The translations under genes and the position numbers were made by a program. A DNA stretch of 8,329 bases from Balneolaceae bacterium (GTDB lineage Bacteria > Bacteroidota > Rhodothermia > Balneolales > Balneolaceae). The notes beneath the pieces were generated by a model that worked only from the letters and a program-made list of their open reading frames with translations, had not been told where the DNA came from and ran no database searches. Positions 1 to 7,295 of the stretch are shown one piece after another (position 1 is the first letter of the stretch; the number at the start of each line of letters is the position of its first letter). The DNA lies in NCBI GenBank assembly GCA_007117235.1, contig SKGY01000238.1, positions 1 to 8,329 on the forward strand, written 5' to 3'.

Positions 1-1880
1 CTTATTCACCTGACAGTACATACATCGCTTTCGCTAGAGAGCACGATCTATATGTGATGAGAACAGATGATCCCGACAGCAACGAAATTCGTTTAACACA
101 TGACGGTGAGCGCTGGTACAGTTATCAAGCCAGCCATGGAGATACTACGACTACTGAGCGATTGCGATCACGTGCATCCTGGTTTGAGGATTCAAGAAAA
201 TTATATGTGAAAAGACAAGACTGGCGCGAAGTTGATGAACTTTGGGTGATCAACACACTTAGTACTCGTCCTGAACTCGAAACTTATAAATACAATTTGC
301 CGGGCGAAAAAAACCACTATCAGGATGAAATCATGGTTTTCGACATGGAATCGTACGAGGGCATTCGCCTTGACACAGATAAATGGCCCGATCAATCATT
401 GGGTGGCGTTTACTTCAATGGGGGTGGCATCTTCACCTCAGATAAATCTGACTACCTCTGGATTTTACGAAGAACCCGAACATGGGACGAAATTGACGTT
501 GTGAAAGCCAATACAACAACCGGCGAAACAGAAGTTCTATGGTCTGAAAAAAGTGAGCCTTACTTTAATACGCGATATGCTCAACTTGCCATTATCAATG
601 AAGGTGAACAATATTTATGGTGGAGTGAACGAACCGGTTGGGGTCAGCTTTATCGCTACGATAGTCAGGGTAATCTGAGAAATCGAATCACTCAGGGACA
701 CTTCATGGTTGGTGATATTGCCGCGATTGATACCTCTGCACAAACAATTTACTATGAAGGGTTTGGAAAAGAGGAAGGACGTAATCCATTCTACTCTCAT
801 CACTACAAGGTTCGGTTCGATGGTTCAAGACAAGCACTTCTTACTCCAGAAGATGCCAACCACTCAATCAGCATGAGTGACTCGCGCAGATATTTCGTGC
901 AAAATTATTCACGCCCCGATATGCCAACCAGGGCCGTATTGAGAGATAATGACGGAGGCGTTCTGGTCGAGCTTGAAGAAGTGGATATGTCAAAGCTTAA
1001 CGAAGCCGGATACAATGCTCCGGAAAACTTCTCTGTTAAAGCAGCTGATGGAAAGACAGATCTATATGGCGTAATGTGGAAACCTGCAGATTTTGACCCG
1101 GACAAGAAATACCCAATTATCTCTTATGTATATCCCGGTCCGCAAGTTGAACCTTATCCGAGAACATTTTCAGTTGGCGGAACATCTGCCCGTGCACATT
1201 CGCTTTCACAGGTTGGATTTGTGGTAATCGCTATGGGCAACCGTGGTGGTAGCCCGCTGCGTGAAAAATGGTACCACAATTATGGTCACGATAACTTAAG
1301 AGACTACGCATTGGCTGATAACCGAAGCGGAATTGAGCAACTAGCAGCACGCCATTCATATATCGATCAGAACAGAGTGGGAATTTACGGCCATTCCGGT
1401 GGTGGATTTATGAGTACTGCAGCCCTGCTTAAATATCCTGATTTCTATAAAGTTGCTGTATCATCAGCCGGTAACCACGACAATAATGTATATAATATCT
1501 GGTGGGGCGAAGTTCACCATGGCGTGAATGCAAAAACTGAAACCGTTAAAGTAACAAACGAAGACGGTGAAGAGGTTGAGGAGGAGCGAACAACATTTAG
1601 TTCACGAATTCCAACGAACGCTGAACTAGCAAGTAATTTACGCGGTCGGTTACTCCTGGTTCATGGTGAAATGGATAATAATGTTCATCCGGCAAACACT
1701 TACCGTTTGGCTGATGCTTTAATCCGAGAAGGTAAGAAGTTTGATATGATGATCTTTCCCGGAGCCCGACATGGCTTTGGAAGATATTCAGCATACTTTG
1801 AGCGAATGCTTTGGGACTATTTTGCAGAGCATCTTCTTGATTATTATCGAACTGACGTAGATTATAATTTGCCCGACTAA
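1..1880 (+). CDS. S9 family serine peptidase (DPP-IV-like N-terminal propeller plus alpha/beta-hydrolase domain), 5' truncated by the window edge
   Basis: The frame is already open at position 3 and reads SPDSTYIAFAREHDLYV, a typical propeller repeat, so the gene begins before the window. The GTG/ATG codons at 54-59 are internal. The visible 625 residues comprise beta-propeller repeats (to about 1030) and a C-terminal peptidase S9 domain. The catalytic triad is visible: Ser in GHSGGG (codon 1395), Asp in GEMDNNVHP (codon 1674) and His in GARHGFG (codon 1770). The oxyanion-hole Tyr is probably the one in VYPGPQ. The family cleaves short peptides, usually outside the cytoplasm; any signal peptide is outside the window. 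The double-Glu motif that binds the substrate N-terminus in true DPP-IV is absent from the visible part, so dipeptidyl specificity is not supported. A charged segment (about 1527-1608, rich in E) makes the Ser-Asp spacing 16 residues longer than in the downstream paralogue; I recall similar segments in homologues. The family assignment is secure; the substrate is unknown. Confidence 0.93.
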   Translation, partial: YSPDSTYIAFAREHDLYVMRTDDPDSNEIRLTHDGERWYSYQASHGDTTTTERLRSRASWFEDSRKLYVKRQDWREVDELWVINTLSTRPELETYKYNLPGEKNHYQDEIMVFDMESYEGIRLDTDKWPDQSLGGVYFNGGGIFTSDKSDYLWILRRTRTWDEIDVVKANTTTGETEVLWSEKSEPYFNTRYAQLAIINEGEQYLWWSERTGWGQLYRYDSQGNLRNRITQGHFMVGDIAAIDTSAQTIYYEGFGKEEGRNPFYSHHYKVRFDGSRQALLTPEDANHSISMSDSRRYFVQNYSRPDMPTRAVLRDNDGGVLVELEEVDMSKLNEAGYNAPENFSVKAADGKTDLYGVMWKPADFDPDKKYPIISYVYPGPQVEPYPRTFSVGGTSARAHSLSQVGFVVIAMGNRGGSPLREKWYHNYGHDNLRDYALADNRSGIEQLAARHSYIDQNRVGIYGHSGGGFMSTAALLKYPDFYKVAVSSAGNHDNNVYNIWWGEVHHGVNAKTETVKVTNEDGEEVEEERTTFSSRIPTNAELASNLRGRLLLVHGEMDNNVHPANTYRLADALIREGKKFDMMIFPGARHGFGRYSAYFERMLWDYFAEHLLDYYRTDVDYNLPD

Positions 1881-1887
1881 ATCATTT

Positions 1888-1922
1888 AATCCGCCCGATG
1901 TTAAACCGGGCGGATTTTTTTT
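1888..1922 (+). terminator. Rho-independent terminator after the first S9 peptidase
   Basis: A perfect 10-bp stem pairs AATCCGCCCG (1888-1897) with CGGGCGGATT (1907-1916) around a 9-nt loop, and a run of eight T (1915-1922) follows. It starts 7 nt after the TAA of the first peptidase. It should separate this transcript from the paralogous peptidase downstream, which then needs its own promoter. Confidence 0.93.
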
Positions 1923-1945
1923 GCTCAAAAACGCCTGCCTTTTTC

Positions 1946-1980
1946 TGATATAGCTTGCCTATATCATCAATTATATTGAT
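1946..1980. repeat. Two abutting inverted repeats in the leader of the second S9 peptidase
   Basis: The first repeat is TGATATAG (1946-1953), a 5-nt spacer and CTATATCA (1959-1966). The second is ATCAAT (1966-1971), a 3-nt spacer and ATTGAT (1975-1980). They share base A1966 and end 37 nt before the ATG at 2018, just after the upstream terminator. They could be operator half-sites or two small mutually competing mRNA hairpins. In AT-rich DNA chance is possible, so no function is assigned. Confidence 0.4.
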
Positions 1981-2017
1981 AATCATTCTCCAATTTTTAC
2001 TGAATAATCCATTAGGT

Positions 2018-4360
2018 ATGAAATCAATAATTCCAATACTTTCTGTTTTTAGTCTATTTCTGATTCACTCTTGTGCAGGAACCAATCAGGTTTCAGATAC
2101 GGAACAATCAGCCAACTCCGCCAATAATCAGCTTTCTGAAAATGCATACGAAAGAGCAGAATCTATGCTCAGCTGGAATCTGTTTAACAAGGTGAAAAGA
2201 AACAGCGTATCGCCTAACTGGATTACGGATACCACATTCTGGTATAGAGTAAATACCGAAAATGGAAATGAGTTTATGATTGTTGATGCAGCAAATCGCA
2301 CAAAAGATTTCGCTTTCGATCATGAGCGTTTGGCGACTGCAATCTCCGAAACTGCTGAAAGCGACCAAAATCCTTATAATCTACCTCTGCAAAATCTTGA
2401 GTTTTCTGCCGATTTAAATACTCTCCTGTTTAGTATGGGGGCCAATCGGATAGAGTGCGACCTGACCGCATATAGCTGTGAAACCAGTGGGTTGGCAATA
2501 CAAACTATCAGCAACTCCATAACATCTCCAAATGGGAAGCTTGCAGCTTTTACCAGAGATCACAATCTATGGGTGAAGGATCTCGAATCAGGCGATGAAG
2601 TTCAGCTTACTACAGAGGGAGAAGAGTTTTATAGTTTTTCAAAAAACAATCAGGGATGGAACAGGTCTGATACTCCGATTCTGATATGGTCTCCTGATTC
2701 AAAAAAAATCTCAACGTTTCGTCTTGATGAAAGAGGTGTTGAAATGATGACCTTATGGCGAACCGAAGTCGGAAGACCTCAATCCGACATCTGGCCATAT
2801 GCACTACCCGGAGATTCTGTTGTACCAATGCTTGAACGGGTTGTGATTGATGTAGAAAGTGGAAATAAAACATGGCTTGATGTAGAGCCTTCTCATCAAC
2901 GAGCTTCTAATTGTTGTGGACTAACCCGAGGCTCAGATTGGGTTGATAATGAATGGATCGACTATTCGTCTCAACTTGCATTTGTTGCCACCAGCAGAGA
3001 TTACAAAGAGGTAACTCTCTATCTTGCAAACCCTGAGTCGGGTGAAGTTAGCGAAGTATACCATGAGCGTGATGAAATTTTCTTTGAGTCAAACCTCACA
3101 TCACGTGGAGTTCCCAACTGGAGGGTTTTGCACGACAGCAATGAGTTCATTTGGTTCACCCGAAAGGACAACTGGGGCCATCTCTATCTTCACGATTTAT
3201 CGAACGGAGAGCTTAAGAATCAGATCACATCAGGTGACTGGAATGTAATTGATATTCTTCACATCGATGAAGAGAATCGTTCAATTCTCTTTACAGGAAT
3301 GGGCCGAGAAGCCGGTGTTGACCCATACTACGAGCATCTTTATCGCATAAATTTTGATGGATCAGGTCTTGAACTATTAACACCAGAACCTTTAGATCAT
3401 CAGGTTAATTTAAGTCCTACAGGTGAGTTCATTGTATCAACTCACTCCGACTTTACTACACCTCAGGCTTCAGTGGTCAGAACTGCCTCCGGCAATATCA
3501 TCATGGAGCTCGAAAATGCTGATATCACTGAACTGCTGGAAACAGGGTGGCAAATGCCTGTTCCGTTTTCAGCCAAAGCCCGGGATGGTGAAACAGATAT
3601 TTATGGCGTGATGCTGCTTCCATCAGATTTTGATGAAAACAAATCGTATCCAATAGTCAATAATATATATCCGGGTCCACAGGTAGGTAGCGTGGGATCA
3701 CGCAGCTTCTCACCCGTTCGCCGCGGACAGGCACAAGCCCTTGCTGAGCTTGGATTTGTAGTTGTTCAAATTGATGGCTTTGGTACACCGCTAAGATCGA
3801 GAGAACTTCACACCTACTACTATGGAGACATGAGTGATAACGGTTTACTTGATCAAATTACCGCAATGGAGCAGCTTGCTGAACAATATGATTTTATCGA
3901 TATAGATCGCGCAGGTATGTATGGCCACTCAGGTGGTGGTTTTGCAACTGCTTCTGCATTGTTCCAATATCCCGAATTTTTCAAAGTTGGCGTATCGAGC
4001 GCCGGTAATCATGATAACAGAGGATATACCTACTATTGGGGCGAGAAATTTCAGGGGCTACTTGAAGAATCTGAAAACGAAGATAGTTATACAAATCAAG
4101 CCAACCATTTACAAGCTGAAAATTTAGAAGGCCATCTGCTCATATCATATGGCACAATGGACACAAACGTACATCCATCCATGACACTGCTTGTAGTTGA
4201 TGAGCTGATTCGTCACAATAAAGATTTCGAGTTAATTGTGATGCCCAATCGTGGTCATGGATATGCTAATGAGCCCTATCATCTGAGAAAAAGCTGGGAC
4301 TTTTTTGTGCGTCATCTGATGGGCGCCGTTCCCCCTGAAGGTTACACGATTGGCAGGTAA
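2018..4360 (+). CDS. S9 family serine peptidase, predicted lipoprotein, paralogue of the preceding gene
   Basis: A 780-residue protein. The ATG at 2018 is preferred because it puts a compact signal at the N-terminus: MKS, a hydrophobic run, then IHSC with Cys20 as the likely lipidation site. His at -2 of the lipobox is unusual but tolerable in the relaxed lipoboxes of Bacteroidota-like bacteria. An in-frame TTG at 1955 would bury this signal and overlap the inverted repeats. Residues about 110-500 are DPP-IV-type propeller repeats, and about 515-780 the peptidase S9 domain. The triad is Ser638 (GHSGGG), Asp715 (GTMDTNVHP) and His747 (NRGHGYA), with the oxyanion Tyr in IYPGPQ. The N-terminus-binding double-Glu motif (WVYEEE type) is not found; the corresponding stretch reads FYSFSKNNQGWNRSD. 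It probably acts as a membrane-anchored peptidase in the cell envelope. It aligns along its length with the upstream gene, indicating tandem duplication and divergence. The specificity is unknown. Confidence 0.94.
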   Translation: MKSIIPILSVFSLFLIHSCAGTNQVSDTEQSANSANNQLSENAYERAESMLSWNLFNKVKRNSVSPNWITDTTFWYRVNTENGNEFMIVDAANRTKDFAFDHERLATAISETAESDQNPYNLPLQNLEFSADLNTLLFSMGANRIECDLTAYSCETSGLAIQTISNSITSPNGKLAAFTRDHNLWVKDLESGDEVQLTTEGEEFYSFSKNNQGWNRSDTPILIWSPDSKKISTFRLDERGVEMMTLWRTEVGRPQSDIWPYALPGDSVVPMLERVVIDVESGNKTWLDVEPSHQRASNCCGLTRGSDWVDNEWIDYSSQLAFVATSRDYKEVTLYLANPESGEVSEVYHERDEIFFESNLTSRGVPNWRVLHDSNEFIWFTRKDNWGHLYLHDLSNGELKNQITSGDWNVIDILHIDEENRSILFTGMGREAGVDPYYEHLYRINFDGSGLELLTPEPLDHQVNLSPTGEFIVSTHSDFTTPQASVVRTASGNIIMELENADITELLETGWQMPVPFSAKARDGETDIYGVMLLPSDFDENKSYPIVNNIYPGPQVGSVGSRSFSPVRRGQAQALAELGFVVVQIDGFGTPLRSRELHTYYYGDMSDNGLLDQITAMEQLAEQYDFIDIDRAGMYGHSGGGFATASALFQYPEFFKVGVSSAGNHDNRGYTYYWGEKFQGLLEESENEDSYTNQANHLQAENLEGHLLISYGTMDTNVHPSMTLLVVDELIRHNKDFELIVMPNRGHGYANEPYHLRKSWDFFVRHLMGAVPPEGYTIGR

Positions 4361-4390
4361 GACGATATCTAATTAGACTATTATGACAAA

Positions 4391-4431
4391 AACCCGAATG
4401 AAGTTCATGCCTCATGATCTTCATTCGGGTT
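4391..4431 (-). terminator. Nested hairpin terminator between convergent genes, best oriented for the minus strand
   Basis: A 13-bp perfect stem (AACCCGAATGAAG at 4391-4403 with 4419-4431) continues, after one T-T mismatch, into a 5-bp inner stem (TCATG/CATGA) with a 3-nt loop. On the minus strand the stem runs into a stretch of five T, as expected for an intrinsic terminator of the STAS gene. On the plus strand the 3' side is TTAAAATA, with only two T, so termination of the S9 gene here would be weaker. It lies in the 100-nt gap between the two converging stop codons. Confidence 0.82.
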
Positions 4432-4460
4432 AAAATAGTAAGAATAAGAAGTGATGCTGT

Positions 4461-4799
4461 TTATTGGTAAGCTTCTACCGCTTCGTCAACCGTTTTAAAG
4501 TGATTAAAAACGGTAATCAACTTGGTAACCACCAATAGGCTTTCAATCCGGTCTGAGGCGCCGCTTATCTTCAAATCGCCTCCCGCGTTTCTTAAACTTG
4601 TTAGTGCAGTTATAAGAATTCCCAAGCCCGATGAATTCATAAAACTCACTTTACTCAAATCAGCAACAATGTTTGTTTTCCCGTTTTCTATAAACTCTTT
4701 TATTTCTTCCTGGAACTTGGCAGCTGACGGTCCACCCATTGCTTTGCCTTTTAATGTAAGCACCACCGTGTTATATCGTTCAGATACTGAATATTTCAT
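4461..4799 (-). CDS. STAS-domain protein, anti-sigma factor antagonist-like
   Basis: A 112-residue protein consisting of a single STAS domain, the size of SpoIIAA/RsbV proteins. Residues 44-60 (IVADLSKVSFMNSSGLG) form the conserved strand and loop. Ser56 matches the serine that cognate anti-sigma kinases phosphorylate in SpoIIAA/RsbV, although the preceding residue is Asn55, not the common Asp. By family, the unphosphorylated form binds a kinase/anti-sigma factor in the cytoplasm and frees a sigma factor or another partner. No RsbW-type kinase, PP2C phosphatase or sigma factor is encoded in this window, so the partner must be elsewhere. The start is supported by a purine-rich AAAAGAGA (4802-4809) just upstream of the ATG. 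It lies 134 nt after the NTF2-like gene on the same strand and is followed by the hairpin at 4391-4431. It could have its own promoter; I could not identify one with confidence. Confidence 0.9.
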   Translation of the reverse strand: MKYSVSERYNTVVLTLKGKAMGGPSAAKFQEEIKEFIENGKTNIVADLSKVSFMNSSGLGILITALTSLRNAGGDLKISGASDRIESLLVVTKLITVFNHFKTVDEAVEAYQ

Positions 4800-4801
4800 A
4801 G

Positions 4802-4809
4802 TCTCTTTT
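4802..4809 (-). promoter_or_regulatory. Probable ribosome binding site of the STAS gene
   Basis: Reads AAAAGAGA on the minus strand, 2 nt before the ATG at 4799. It is purine-rich and stands out in the otherwise mixed AT-rich leader, which supports this start codon. The spacing is short for a classical Shine-Dalgarno site. Confidence 0.45.
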
Positions 4810-4933
4810 AAGTTTAATCAGGTTATATAAAACTTTTCGCACTTCAAATCTGAAACAATATGCCTGTTAACCATCTATTTTTCAACTATGAAATAATTTG
4901 ATACGAATATTAAGGCAAAATCTGATCAATAAA

Positions 4934-5394
4934 TTATTCTCGATAATCTACAGGCTTAATTTCATCATCTGTTATAATATTTGTCTCTTTGCCCCGAACA
5001 ATATCAGTATTATGTGCCGCAGCACAACTCCACTGCCCTTCTTTTTTGTGAACAATAAATGTGAAGAGGTTAAACCTTATTTCCGGCTTTTTGCTTTCAC
5101 TCGAAGATTGGCCTTTCAGTCTCATTCTCGCGTGTACTATTGCAATCTCATCAGTCAGATACTTTAAAGCGGTTTTTGTCACTTTTAGATCTGATTCACT
5201 AAAAATAACTTCTAACCCATAATCACCCCCCTTCTGATATCATCACGGTTATTCCACCAGATACCCACCACGTTTACGAAATCTGTATCCTCGTCAAAGA
5301 GCTCGGCAATGTTTTCTGCATTGCGTTCATTCCAAGCTTCTGCAAACCTTATTGGAATATCTTCAGGTGACTTAACAAATGAATTAGTACTCAT
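4934..5394 (-). pseudogene. NTF2-like / SgcJ-EcaC family small protein, frame broken at a G6 tract
   Basis: Two adjacent frames make one domain. The upstream part (5394-5212) gives 60 residues: MSTNSFVKSPEDIPIRFAEA, then the WNERNAENIAELFDEDTDFV helix-strand typical of SnoaL-like/DUF4440 proteins, ending RRGVIMG and a TAG. The other frame continues directly with DYGLEVIFSESDLKVTK and ends in the family-like CAAAHNTDIVRGKETN and a TAA at 4934. The switch falls at six G on the coding strand (5226-5231 on +). One extra G would read RRGGDYGLEV and restore about 153 residues, the normal length for this family. The start has AAAGGA just upstream and lies 10 nt after the transferase stop, so the two are probably co-transcribed and translationally coupled. 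These NTF2 folds are mostly of unknown function; some act as enzymes or ligand-binding proteins. The break may be a real pseudogene, a phase-variable tract or a sequencing error. Confidence 0.85.
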
Positions 5395-5396
5395 AT

Positions 5397-5402
5397 TCCT
5401 TT
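5397..5402 (-). promoter_or_regulatory. Ribosome binding site of the NTF2-like gene
   Basis: AAAGGA on the minus strand, 2 nt before the ATG at 5394 and inside the 10-nt gap after the stop of the transferase gene. It fixes the start of the downstream gene and suggests translational coupling. Confidence 0.55.
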
Positions 5403-5404
5403 GG

Positions 5405-7138
5405 TTAATACCCCGCAGCTTGCCCGTCAGTACGCGATTCGGAAGCCCCTAGGTAAACACCATACTCAGAGTCCCACATAATTCCCTGATAGCGGCCAAA
5501 GAACTGCTCTCCAATTCTAACAGTGTGCCCCATTCTGCGCAACTCCTGCACTACGCTGTAATCTATTCCCGACTCAACATGCAGAGTGCCTGTGCCTGAT
5601 AAACTCTCTTCGGCACTCTCTGTTGGCTCGGTTGAACCGTCATGCATCCATCTGAACGCATCACCCGCAACCTGAATATTCATGCCGAAATCAATTACGT
5701 TTGTAATAAGTGTAACATGACCCACCGGTTGATAAGCACCGCCCATATTACCAAAACTGAACCACGGCTCACCATCCTTCATCGCAAAACCGGGAATAAT
5801 TGTATGAAAAGGCCGCTTGCCGGGCTCATAAACATTGGGATGATTTGGGTCGAGTGAGAAGAGCTCTCCACGGTTTTGAAAACTGAAACCTGTTCCGGGT
5901 ACTACAAAACCTGTTCCCATTCCCCTGAAATTACTCTGAATGAGAGACACCATATTTCCATATTGATCAGCAGTGGTGAGATAGATTGTATCTCCATCTT
6001 TCATAACATCAATACCGGTTTCAGCGCTTCTCATTGCTCTGTCTGATATAAGTTCACGTCGTTCTGCTGCGTATTCTTTAGAGAGCAGATGCTCTGTTGG
6101 CTGATCATAAAAGTCTAAATCCACATAGTGTTTTGCTCTGTCTTCATAAGCCAGCTTTTTTGCTTCCGTAAAGAGATGGAGTGTTTTTGCTGTTCCAAAA
6201 CCGATCTCTTTGAGGTTAAAACCTTCTAAAATATTCAGCATTTGAAGCACTGCAGTTCCCTGATTATTTCCTCCAATCTGATAAATATCATAGCCTCTAT
6301 AATTGACAGTAACAGGGTCAACCCATTCTGATCGGTGCTGATCGAAATCCTCAAACCTCAGATATCCACCCTGTTCGCGCATCCACTCATCGATCTTCTG
6401 TGCAATTTCGCCTCTGTAAAATGCATCCCTACCCTGTTCTGCTAACAGTCTGAAGGTGTTCCCTAAATCAGGGTTTCTGAATATTTCACCTTTTTCCGGT
6501 CCACGGCCATCAATAGTAAATGTCTCCTCAAAAGCGCCTGGTTGGCTACTCAAAAAACCTGCCGAACGTTTCCAGTAGTAAGAGATCACTTCACTTACAG
6601 GAAAGCCTTGTTCGGCATAGTAGATCGGGTCTTCGAGAATATCGCTCATGGGCATCGATCCAAATCGCTCGTGAAGCTCAAACCAACCATCTACAGCACC
6701 GGGTACAGAAACAGAGAGCAGATCATATGGCGGAATTCTATTTTCACCTTTCTCATCAAGAATGCTCATTAAATCATCATATGAGAGACCTAATGGAGAT
6801 CGGCCACTTGCATTGATGGCGTAAATCTGTTCTGATTCAGCGTGCCAAATTATGGCAAAAAGATCACCTCCAATTCCATTTCCTGTTGGCTCCATTAACC
6901 CAACCGCTGCATTTGCCCCAATAGCGGCATCAATGGCATTTCCACCATTTCGAAGTATTTGAAGTCCAACCTGGGTCGCTAAAGGCTGGCTGGTGGCAAC
7001 CATTCCACGCTGACCAATAACCTCAGAGCGTGTTGCAATTGGATCTCCATACTCTCTGTCAACCTGAGCCATTGAGGATTCAATAACCATTAACAGGGAG
7101 AACAGACTTACAAAAAGTGAACTTAGAACGATTTTCAT
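5405..7138 (-). CDS. Gamma-glutamyltransferase family protein (T03 Ntn-hydrolase), exported
   Basis: A 577-residue proenzyme. The ATG at 7138 is chosen because a signal peptide follows at once (MKIVLSS, hydrophobic core, SSMA, likely cut after Ala24); an in-frame ATG at 7213 would add 25 polar residues ahead of it. Family motifs in order: NGGNAIDAA (64-72), EPTGNGIGGDLF (83-94), ASGRSP with the likely substrate-carboxylate Arg113, and VPGAVDGW (145-152). The nucleophile is probably Thr384 (DTIYLTTADQYGN), aligning with the first Thr of TTHYS in E. coli GGT. Self-cleavage before Thr384 would give a small subunit of 194 residues. It also carries VVPGTGFSFQNRG, GKRPFHTIIPG and GNMGGAYQPVGH (463-474). 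These resemble the YwrD-like branch more than classical GGT, so glutathione is a likely but unproven substrate. The family hydrolyses or transfers gamma-glutamyl groups, here outside the cytoplasm. No clear Shine-Dalgarno precedes the start. Confidence 0.93.
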   Translation of the reverse strand: MKIVLSSLFVSLFSLLMVIESSMAQVDREYGDPIATRSEVIGQRGMVATSQPLATQVGLQILRNGGNAIDAAIGANAAVGLMEPTGNGIGGDLFAIIWHAESEQIYAINASGRSPLGLSYDDLMSILDEKGENRIPPYDLLSVSVPGAVDGWFELHERFGSMPMSDILEDPIYYAEQGFPVSEVISYYWKRSAGFLSSQPGAFEETFTIDGRGPEKGEIFRNPDLGNTFRLLAEQGRDAFYRGEIAQKIDEWMREQGGYLRFEDFDQHRSEWVDPVTVNYRGYDIYQIGGNNQGTAVLQMLNILEGFNLKEIGFGTAKTLHLFTEAKKLAYEDRAKHYVDLDFYDQPTEHLLSKEYAAERRELISDRAMRSAETGIDVMKDGDTIYLTTADQYGNMVSLIQSNFRGMGTGFVVPGTGFSFQNRGELFSLDPNHPNVYEPGKRPFHTIIPGFAMKDGEPWFSFGNMGGAYQPVGHVTLITNVIDFGMNIQVAGDAFRWMHDGSTEPTESAEESLSGTGTLHVESGIDYSVVQELRRMGHTVRIGEQFFGRYQGIMWDSEYGVYLGASESRTDGQAAGY

Positions 7139-7295
7139 GCGATGTTGTGTTAAATTCGAATTGTTTGAGATAGTGTAAAATAAAATGTCACAATTAAATA
7201 CATTTACATTCAATGATGAATTGATTTCAGCAAAAGCACTATTTTCAGCTTAAGAAAATCAATTAAATAATTGAAAAAAACATTCATCTCACTTT
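7139..7295. promoter_or_regulatory. Divergent AT-rich intergenic region between the transferase and GroES-like genes
   Basis: A 157-nt region from which transcription must leave in both directions. It contains a perfect 16-bp dyad TCAATTA-AA-TAATTGA (7259-7274), 21 nt before the GroES-like start, and a 10-bp direct repeat CAATTAAATA at 7191-7200 and 7260-7269. No convincing -35/-10 or Bacteroidota-type TTG/TAnnTTTG pair could be fixed on either strand, and neither gene has a clear Shine-Dalgarno site. The promoter role follows from gene orientation, not from a recognised box. Confidence 0.5.
7259..7274. repeat. Perfect 16-bp dyad upstream of the GroES-like gene
   Basis: TCAATTA (7259-7265), AA, TAATTGA (7268-7274). 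The left half contains one copy of the CAATTAAATA direct repeat; the other copy is at 7191-7200. It could be an operator for either divergent gene. It is pure AT-rich sequence apart from its outer C/G, so chance is a serious alternative. Confidence 0.35.

Noticed and set aside
54..59. GTG/ATG codons as the start of the first S9 gene
   Set aside because: The frame is open to the window edge and encodes a conserved propeller repeat upstream, so the true start lies outside.
1527..1608. Acidic segment in the first S9 peptidase as a novel insertion
   Set aside because: I recall charged segments of similar size at this position in Bacteroidota S9 homologues, so the second paralogue being shorter is the more likely difference.
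1955..2017. Extended TTG start for the second S9 peptidase
   Set aside because: It would add 21 residues ahead of a clear lipoprotein signal and runs through the inverted repeats; the ATG at 2018 gives a normal signal peptide with Cys at residue 20.
4522..4830. Plus-strand open frame of 102 codons
   Set aside because: It is antisense to the STAS gene, has no recognisable domain, and the minus-strand frame carries a full STAS motif.
4800..4933. Possible small RNA or promoter in the gap before the STAS gene
   Set aside because: Apart from the purine-rich site at 4802-4809 I see only AT-rich sequence, with no convincing hairpin or promoter pair.
6520..6816. Overlapping plus-strand open frames of 76 and 98 codons
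   Set aside because: Both lie antisense to the well-supported transferase coding region and show low-quality, non-domain sequence.
7139..7213. Upstream ATG (7213) for the gamma-glutamyltransferase gene
   Set aside because: The extra 25 residues are polar and would place the signal peptide internally; the ATG at 7138 starts it directly.
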